In this document: piece after piece, positions 7,628 through 10,491 of the stretch | Layout: each line of letters begins with the position of its first letter | Position numbering within the stretch: the stretch's first letter is position 1 | Origin: Nitrospinaceae bacterium | Lineage (GTDB): Bacteria; Nitrospinota; Nitrospinia; Nitrospinales; VA-1 | Direction: 5' to 3' | Length of the DNA stretch: 10,491 nucleotides | Assembly (NCBI GenBank): GCA_029261675.1 | Contig: JAJDBA010000249.1 | Location: forward strand, 1-10,491 | Made by a program: the position numbers and the translations under genes | The notes under the pieces: generated by a model | Database searches by the model: none | What the model was told of the DNA's origin: nothing | Seen by the model: only the letters and a program-made list of their open reading frames with translations

Positions 7628-7655
7628 AGAAAATGAATGGATGGGGCTCATAAAT

Positions 7656-7683
7656 TTGACTGACATTCTCCAGGATCAATCAT
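7656..7683 (+). promoter_or_regulatory. Possible sigma70 promoter before the small gene pair
   Basis: TTGACT (7656-7661, 5 of 6) and AATCAT (7678-7683, 4 of 6) are 16 bp apart in the 112-bp gap after the primase. A start near 7690 would give a short leader to the TTG start at 7712. The -10 is imperfect, and read-through from the primase operon is an alternative. Confidence 0.3.
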
Positions 7684-7697
7684 CTGAAATTTTTTTT

Positions 7698-7704
7698 GAG
7701 AGGG
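7698..7704 (+). promoter_or_regulatory. Ribosome binding site supporting a TTG start
   Basis: GAGAGGG is 7 nt before TTG at 7712. The first in-frame ATG (7763) has no comparable site, so the TTG start is preferred. Confidence 0.6.
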
Positions 7705-7711
7705 ATAAGCC

Positions 7712-8143
7712 TTGAACCAGAAAAGGGAGGCAGAAGTTTTGACTGTGGATAAGAATAAAGTAATGAACAGCACTCCCCCGGCACCCCATCAAGAAACGGC
7801 CCTCGAACCAATAGCTCTTGAAAATGCGGCTCGGGAAAGCCAGCTTCTATTGGCCAATGGGAACCCTTCAGACCTGGAGGATCATTTGATAAACCAAATG
7901 GTAATTCTCCAGAGAATTTTCGAGGTTTACACTCAGAAAATGATCAGTAACAAACACCCTGAATATCAGAAAATTTTTGGAAGTCTTGCGTTGAGAGCCC
8001 AGAATCAATCCCGAAAAACTATTGCTACTCTGGTTGAATTGAAAAATCCCAAAAAACTCACGTTTATCAAGCAACAGAACAATGCCCAGATCAATTTAAA
8101 TCAGAAAAATGACAAACAAACTATTGAAAGCGGTTCAGAATGA
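7712..8143 (+). CDS. Unknown small helical protein, first of an element-type gene pair
   Basis: This 143-residue protein has no signal peptide or membrane segment. Residues about 1-50 are polar; about 53-110 form a helical core (LEDHLINQMVILQRIFEVYTQKM ... FGSLALRAQNQSRKTIATLVEL), followed by KNPKKLTFIKQQNNAQINLNQ and a polar tail. From memory, proteins with this layout (LEDHLxxQM, LALRAQxQxRKT, FIxQQN) occur in proteobacterial integrative elements directly before a small WRPWExSTGPR protein, as here; their role is unknown to me. The stop overlaps the next start in ATGA, so the two are coupled. Start is TTG with a GAGAGGG ribosome site; using ATG 7763 instead would remove 17 residues. Confidence 0.85.
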   Translation: MNQKREAEVLTVDKNKVMNSTPPAPHQETALEPIALENAARESQLLLANGNPSDLEDHLINQMVILQRIFEVYTQKMISNKHPEYQKIFGSLALRAQNQSRKTIATLVELKNPKKLTFIKQQNNAQINLNQKNDKQTIESGSE

Positions 8144-8352
8144 ATGGCTGGACGAAAGAGAGGCGAGAGAAGCAAAGCCTCCTGATTCACCGATGGAGAC
8201 CATGGGAGCAGTCCACAGGCCCTCGTAGTGAGGAAGGAAAGGTCGCTGTAAGTAACAATGCCTTGAAGCATGGAGCTAGAAGCAAACAGACAAAGGAACT
8301 GCGTTCCATATTGGCAGAGCTTAATCATTGGCGCATTGAACAAAAAGTTTAA
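8140..8352 (+). CDS. Small WRPWE-STGPR / NALKHGARS protein, second of the pair
   Basis: This 70-residue, strongly basic protein contains HRWRPWEQSTGPRSEEGK (17-34) and NALKHGARS (40-48). The TGPRxxEGK...NALKHG pattern is widespread in small hypothetical proteins of mobile elements in my recollection, with no function known to me; DNA or RNA binding is plausible from the charge. It starts in the ATGA overlap with the preceding gene, without a good ribosome site of its own, so translation likely depends on the upstream gene. It is the last plus-strand gene of the element. Confidence 0.85.
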   Translation: MNGWTKERREKQSLLIHRWRPWEQSTGPRSEEGKVAVSNNALKHGARSKQTKELRSILAELNHWRIEQKV

Positions 8353-8395
8353 CAATATGGGAAGCACAGAATTTTCTGAACAAAAAAATGTATAT

Positions 8396-8423
8396 CTAGT
8401 TCACACCACTAGGAAAGTTTTTT
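8396..8423 (+). terminator. Weak candidate terminator between convergent gene sets
   Basis: CTAGT (8396-8400) pairs with ACTAG (8408-8412), followed by GAAAG and six T (8418-8423). The 5-bp AT-containing stem is poor, and the T-run starts five bases after it. It sits where convergent transcription from the plus-strand replication genes and minus-strand cargo would need to end. Confidence 0.25.
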
Positions 8424-8496
8424 GAATTTATAATCTAAAATCACAACCGGTTATTTAAAAACATGAATTCTTTAAACTGCGCTTCTCCGTTCAGCA

Positions 8497-8788
8497 TTAT
8501 TTATCCCTCTTTTCAATTGTTCTCTCGGAGGCCTTCCTGAACGCATCCGGGAAGAAGTTCTTTATAAAAAGTGATTGCTCTTTTGTTAAAAAACCATCCC
8601 GCCCCAGCTTGACTAAAGACCTCGGCATAACCCCCATAATCCGAGCCTTAGCCGGACTTAAAGTCACGAGTAACTCGGCTTTGAGCAAAGATATTTTCAA
8701 TGGATATTTGAGAGAATGAAAAAAGCAAACTGAAATAACATCACGTACACACTTTTTTGATGAACACAAAAACAAATACTTTTCTCAT
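8497..8788 (-). CDS. Small cargo ORF, possibly frameshifted
   Basis: The main open frame (8775-8497) starts only with TTG and gives 92 residues, ending in RIMGVMPRSLVKLGRDGFLTKEQSLFIKNFF and a charged tail; I do not recognise it. The best start is instead ATG at 8788, 8 nt after a GAGGGAG ribosome site (8797-8803), only 17 nt below the lipoprotein stop. That frame reads MRKVFVFVFIKK and stops at 8741 after a run of six A (8753-8758 on the plus strand as T). With one A fewer it would continue into the 92-residue frame to give about 96 residues. It is thus either a homopolymer frameshift (mutation or sequencing error) or a TTG-started gene. The paired spacing and ribosome site argue for a real third member of the cargo operon. 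Confidence 0.45.
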
Positions 8789-8805
8789 CCTTTCATCTCC
8801 CTCTT

Positions 8806-9381
8806 TTAATAAGTCGTGCAATGAGTATTACCGAAAGATGTGGTGCAATTAGTATTATAAGTCTTATGTTGTTGTTGCCTTCTCTCGTAATCTCTCTTCT
8901 TCGAATCTTTTTTCAATTGACGGAGTAGGTTGTCTTCAGCTTCACGTTGCTGGATGGCTTGCTGTCGCTGATTTTCTAGGTTCAATTGTTGGGCTTTATA
9001 ATTTAAATATGTAGAAATATCACAATCGAAGTTTCTTATTTCAAGCTCTTTATTCGCTAATGCTTGTTCGAAGGGGTTTCTGGCGCGTACTATTGCCGCC
9101 ATGCATAGCTGATGATTTGTAGATTGAGCCATACAGGTAAGAGTCTTGCGTTGGTATCTTCGCCAAAGTTCATTCTGCACAGTTTCTATGTCAGCTTTTC
9201 GAAGCGGACCAGTCCATTTTCGGCATAACTCGTTGTCAGTGAAATGGACAATCTCATCATCATTGACCGTTGCAATATGATTCCTAACAAGCCCACACCC
9301 CGTTGATGAAATAACTAAGACCAAAAGTGAAATGCGTAGAGAATACTTTCTAAATACACAAAGAGTTTGTGAAATCCCCAT
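8806..9381 (-). CDS. Predicted lipoprotein with paired-cysteine C-terminus
   Basis: This 191-residue protein starts at ATG 9381, chosen because GAGGGAG (9387-9393) lies 5 nt upstream and because it places the signal sequence at the N-terminus. Residues 9-28 are a type II signal peptide (VFRKYSLRISLLVLVISSTG) with a lipobox-like STGC and lipidated Cys29, so the mature protein is probably membrane anchored and faces the periplasm or outside. After a Cys-containing region, residues about 124-170 are Gln/Glu/Lys-rich and likely a coiled coil. The end, NTNCTTSFGNTHCTTY, carries Cys179 and Cys188 in a C-T-T-x-x-G-N-x-x-C-T pattern that I recall from the C-termini of small envelope lipoproteins. The lipobox has Ser instead of the preferred Leu at -3. 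The family and function are not known to me. It lies between the 187-aa gene and the small ORF on the same strand. Confidence 0.8.
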   Translation of the reverse strand: MGISQTLCVFRKYSLRISLLVLVISSTGCGLVRNHIATVNDDEIVHFTDNELCRKWTGPLRKADIETVQNELWRRYQRKTLTCMAQSTNHQLCMAAIVRARNPFEQALANKELEIRNFDCDISTYLNYKAQQLNLENQRQQAIQQREAEDNLLRQLKKDSKKRDYERRQQQHKTYNTNCTTSFGNTHCTTY

Positions 9382-9386
9382 CCCTT

Positions 9387-9393
9387 CTCCCTC
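9387..9393 (-). promoter_or_regulatory. Ribosome binding site fixing the lipoprotein start
   Basis: GAGGGAG on the minus strand, 5 nt from ATG 9381. An in-frame TTG-type start at 9420 would add 13 residues ahead of the signal peptide and lacks such a site. Confidence 0.75.
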
Positions 9394-9421
9394 TTGAAAT
9401 ATTTCACTGCAAAGTTTCAAG
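9393..9421. promoter_or_regulatory. Nested palindromes upstream of the lipoprotein gene
   Basis: A perfect 12-bp palindrome TGAAATATTTCA (9395-9406) sits directly upstream of the ribosome site, and a wider inverted repeat CTTGAAA (9393-9399) / TTTCAAG (9415-9421) encloses it. Either could be a repressor operator or a 5'-leader hairpin. No clear promoter hexamer pair was seen nearby. Confidence 0.35.
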
Positions 9422-9540
9422 CTATTAAGGCCAAAGGTAGTGGCCCATTTTTTTCTGGCCTTTCCCTCGGCTTAAGAAAAAATATTATATCGCACTGGAA
9501 AAATAAAAGGCCCTCAGAGATACACACACGGGTCCCCCAG

Positions 9541-9552
9541 CATAGGCCTATG
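9541..9552. repeat. 12-bp palindrome
   Basis: CATAGGCCTATG is a perfect palindrome in the non-coding gap between the 187-aa gene and the lipoprotein gene. It could be a protein-binding site or the base of an RNA hairpin; nothing else supports a role. Confidence 0.35.
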
Positions 9553-9566
9553 GGACCCAAAGCAAT

Positions 9567-9590
9567 CCCGGCCCTCCCCCCCCTATCCCC
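9567..9590 (-). other. Potential G-quadruplex motif
   Basis: On the minus strand four G-runs occur in 24 nt: GGGG (9587-9590), eight G (9576-9583), GGG (9572-9574) and GGG (9567-9569), separated by loops of 1-3 nt. This fits the standard quadruplex pattern. It lies about 25 nt after the stop of the 187-aa gene and would be transcribed in the same sense, so it could act in the RNA or DNA between the two cargo genes. Confidence 0.5.
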
Positions 9591-9614
9591 ACCAAATTAA
9601 ATAATTAAAAAAAC

Positions 9615-10178
9615 TTAAGCAATCTCATTTCGTTCTCCAACTTCAAAAGAAAAGGCAAAATCAGATAAGGGGAAAAGTTTATTGTAATAATCATCTTCCT
9701 GGGGAGAAAAATCCAGGTTTTCTTTGGGTTCTAAAAAACCAAGTTGAAATTTCGAATTGGATAACAACCTCTCTCCACCGAGGGTTATCATTGAGGCAAT
9801 CCTATAAAATTCGTCCTGGGACATTAAAACTGCGGCATCTGCATAATTGATTCTTTCACCATCATCTTTATAAGAACCTATGTCTATATGACCCCGAACT
9901 CTCTTCCCATCAGCAGTAGTTGCAATTCCAGTAGAGTGACAATAAACCCGTACTTTTATAGGTTTATTTTTTAAAAACTTTCTAATTCGATATTCACTTT
10001 CTTTGCCTTTTAATTCCAGGTAAATAAAGGGAGTGTCTTTTTTAATATCTGTATTTTCATCATCCTCTTCATTGTCCTCCTGGCGGCTGATACCAGCAAA
10101 GGGGCCATTCCCGATCCAAAAAGAACAAAAGGTGATTTTGGAAGAAATCTGTAGTTTAAGGTCAAGCCCATCAGCCAT
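9615..10178 (-). CDS. Unknown soluble cargo protein
   Basis: This 187-residue protein has no signal peptide or membrane helix, so it is likely cytoplasmic. The N-terminal 30 residues alternate like beta strands (LDLKLQISSKITFCSFWIG), followed by a very acidic loop (QEDNEEDDENTDIKKD, about 33-48), a mixed strand/helix body with IKVRVYCHSTGIATTADGKRVRGHIDIGSYKDDG, and NYADAAVLMSQDEFYRIASM. I do not recognise the family. The ATG at 10178 has only a weak AGAGA-like ribosome site; a possible promoter (TTGAAT 10219-10224, TTAAAA 10196-10201, minus strand) would give a very short leader. It is the cargo gene nearest the intact tRNA. AT-rich codon use suggests a different history from the integrase and primase. 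Confidence 0.75.
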   Translation of the reverse strand: MADGLDLKLQISSKITFCSFWIGNGPFAGISRQEDNEEDDENTDIKKDTPFIYLELKGKESEYRIRKFLKNKPIKVRVYCHSTGIATTADGKRVRGHIDIGSYKDDGERINYADAAVLMSQDEFYRIASMITLGGERLLSNSKFQLGFLEPKENLDFSPQEDDYYNKLFPLSDFAFSFEVGERNEIA

Positions 10179-10284
10179 GGATTTATCTCTGTATTTTTTA
10201 AAATCAATTCAATAAACCATTCAAGCTTCGACTAAAAACATTCTGAAAGGACTCCAAGCTAAAAAAAATAAAAGGGAGCCTCCT

Positions 10285-10304
10285 GGTAACTTAATGGTAA
10301 CTTA
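10285..10304 (+). repeat. Putative right integrase arm-type sites (GGTAACTTA x2)
   Basis: GGTAACTTA at 10285-10293 and 10296-10304, same strand and same 11-bp spacing as the left pair, with a single mismatch in the 20 bases. It lies 46 bp inside the right att repeat, versus 115 bp for the left pair. The conservation in otherwise unrelated non-coding DNA argues for function. Confidence 0.7.
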
Positions 10305-10350
10305 TATCTATCCCCATTTATCGAGTTTTTCTTAACATATTGATATTAAA

Positions 10351-10424
<74 letters not shown>

Positions 10425-10491
10425 ATTATTCTATTGGTACTCTACTCTTCGAAATTATCTTTTTTGGCAACTGACAGGCCGTGTCAAGTCA

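Noticed and set aside
7367..7666. Open frame on the minus strand across the primase 3' end with Cys/Pro/Gly-rich text
   Set aside because: It is antisense to a strongly supported gene, starts without a ribosome site and ends at no sensible boundary. Its repeats mirror the GGACAA-type repeats on the other strand.
8753..8759. Programmed -1 frameshift at an A-AAA-AAG heptamer (minus strand)
   Set aside because: The heptamer is in register only with the TTG-started 92-residue frame, and a -1 shift from it leads to a stop four codons on. Joining the ATG 8788 frame to the long frame needs +1 (or -2), which this signal does not provide.
9427..9463. Inverted repeat AAGGCCA / TGGCCTT as a terminator
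   Set aside because: The stem is 7 bp with a loop of over 20 nt. The T-run on the plus strand is in the loop rather than after the stem, so it does not look like an intrinsic terminator.

Overview
The window shows an integrated genetic element of about 8.6 kb sitting in the 3' half of a tRNA-Thr(UGU) gene, plus about 1.8 kb of older flanking DNA. The host looks like a Gram-negative bacterium of moderate to low GC. The basis is a predicted lipoprotein, a surface-glycan type acyltransferase, and AGGAG/GAGGGAG-type ribosome binding sites. The species cannot be named from this sequence.

Layout. Positions 1-1767 are flank: a short stretch at the very edge that resembles the tRNA-Thr 3' sequence (1-17), then an acyltransferase-3 gene on the minus strand (318-1387) broken by one missing base. 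The element is bounded by a perfect 48-bp direct repeat (1768-1815 and 10351-10398). The right copy is part of the intact tRNA-Thr gene (10352-10424, minus strand). The left copy is only the tRNA 3' portion from nucleotide 27 onward. Just inside both ends lies the same doubled 9-mer GGTAACTTA with 11-bp periodicity (1931-1950 and 10285-10304), which looks like integrase arm sites. A near-copy of the att core (2016-2036) overlaps the ribosome binding site of the integrase gene.

The plus-strand half carries the mobility and replication genes: a tyrosine integrase (2043-3233), a 304-aa protein of unknown function translationally coupled to it (3233-4147), an AlpA/HTH_17 regulator or excisionase (4257-4535), a double zinc-ribbon protein (4532-4879) and a 906-aa AEP-type primase/polymerase fused to a helicase-like ATPase (4879-7599). 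These are followed by a pair of overlapping small genes (7712-8143, 8140-8352) of a type I recall from similar integrative elements. The last three of the first five genes, and the final pair, are joined by start/stop overlaps, so they are probably expressed as units.

The minus-strand half (8497-10178) is more AT-rich by eye and looks like cargo: a 187-aa soluble protein, a lipoprotein with a glutamine-rich helical region and a paired-cysteine C-terminus, and a small, possibly frameshifted ORF. No capsid, terminase, tail, lysis or conjugation genes are present.

Together this reads as a satellite-like, self-replicating genomic island: it integrates by site-specific recombination, copies its DNA with its own primase-helicase, and must rely on a host or helper for transfer. 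The cargo is the least explained part. It is not recognisable as a known defence or toxin system, and I do not assign it one.
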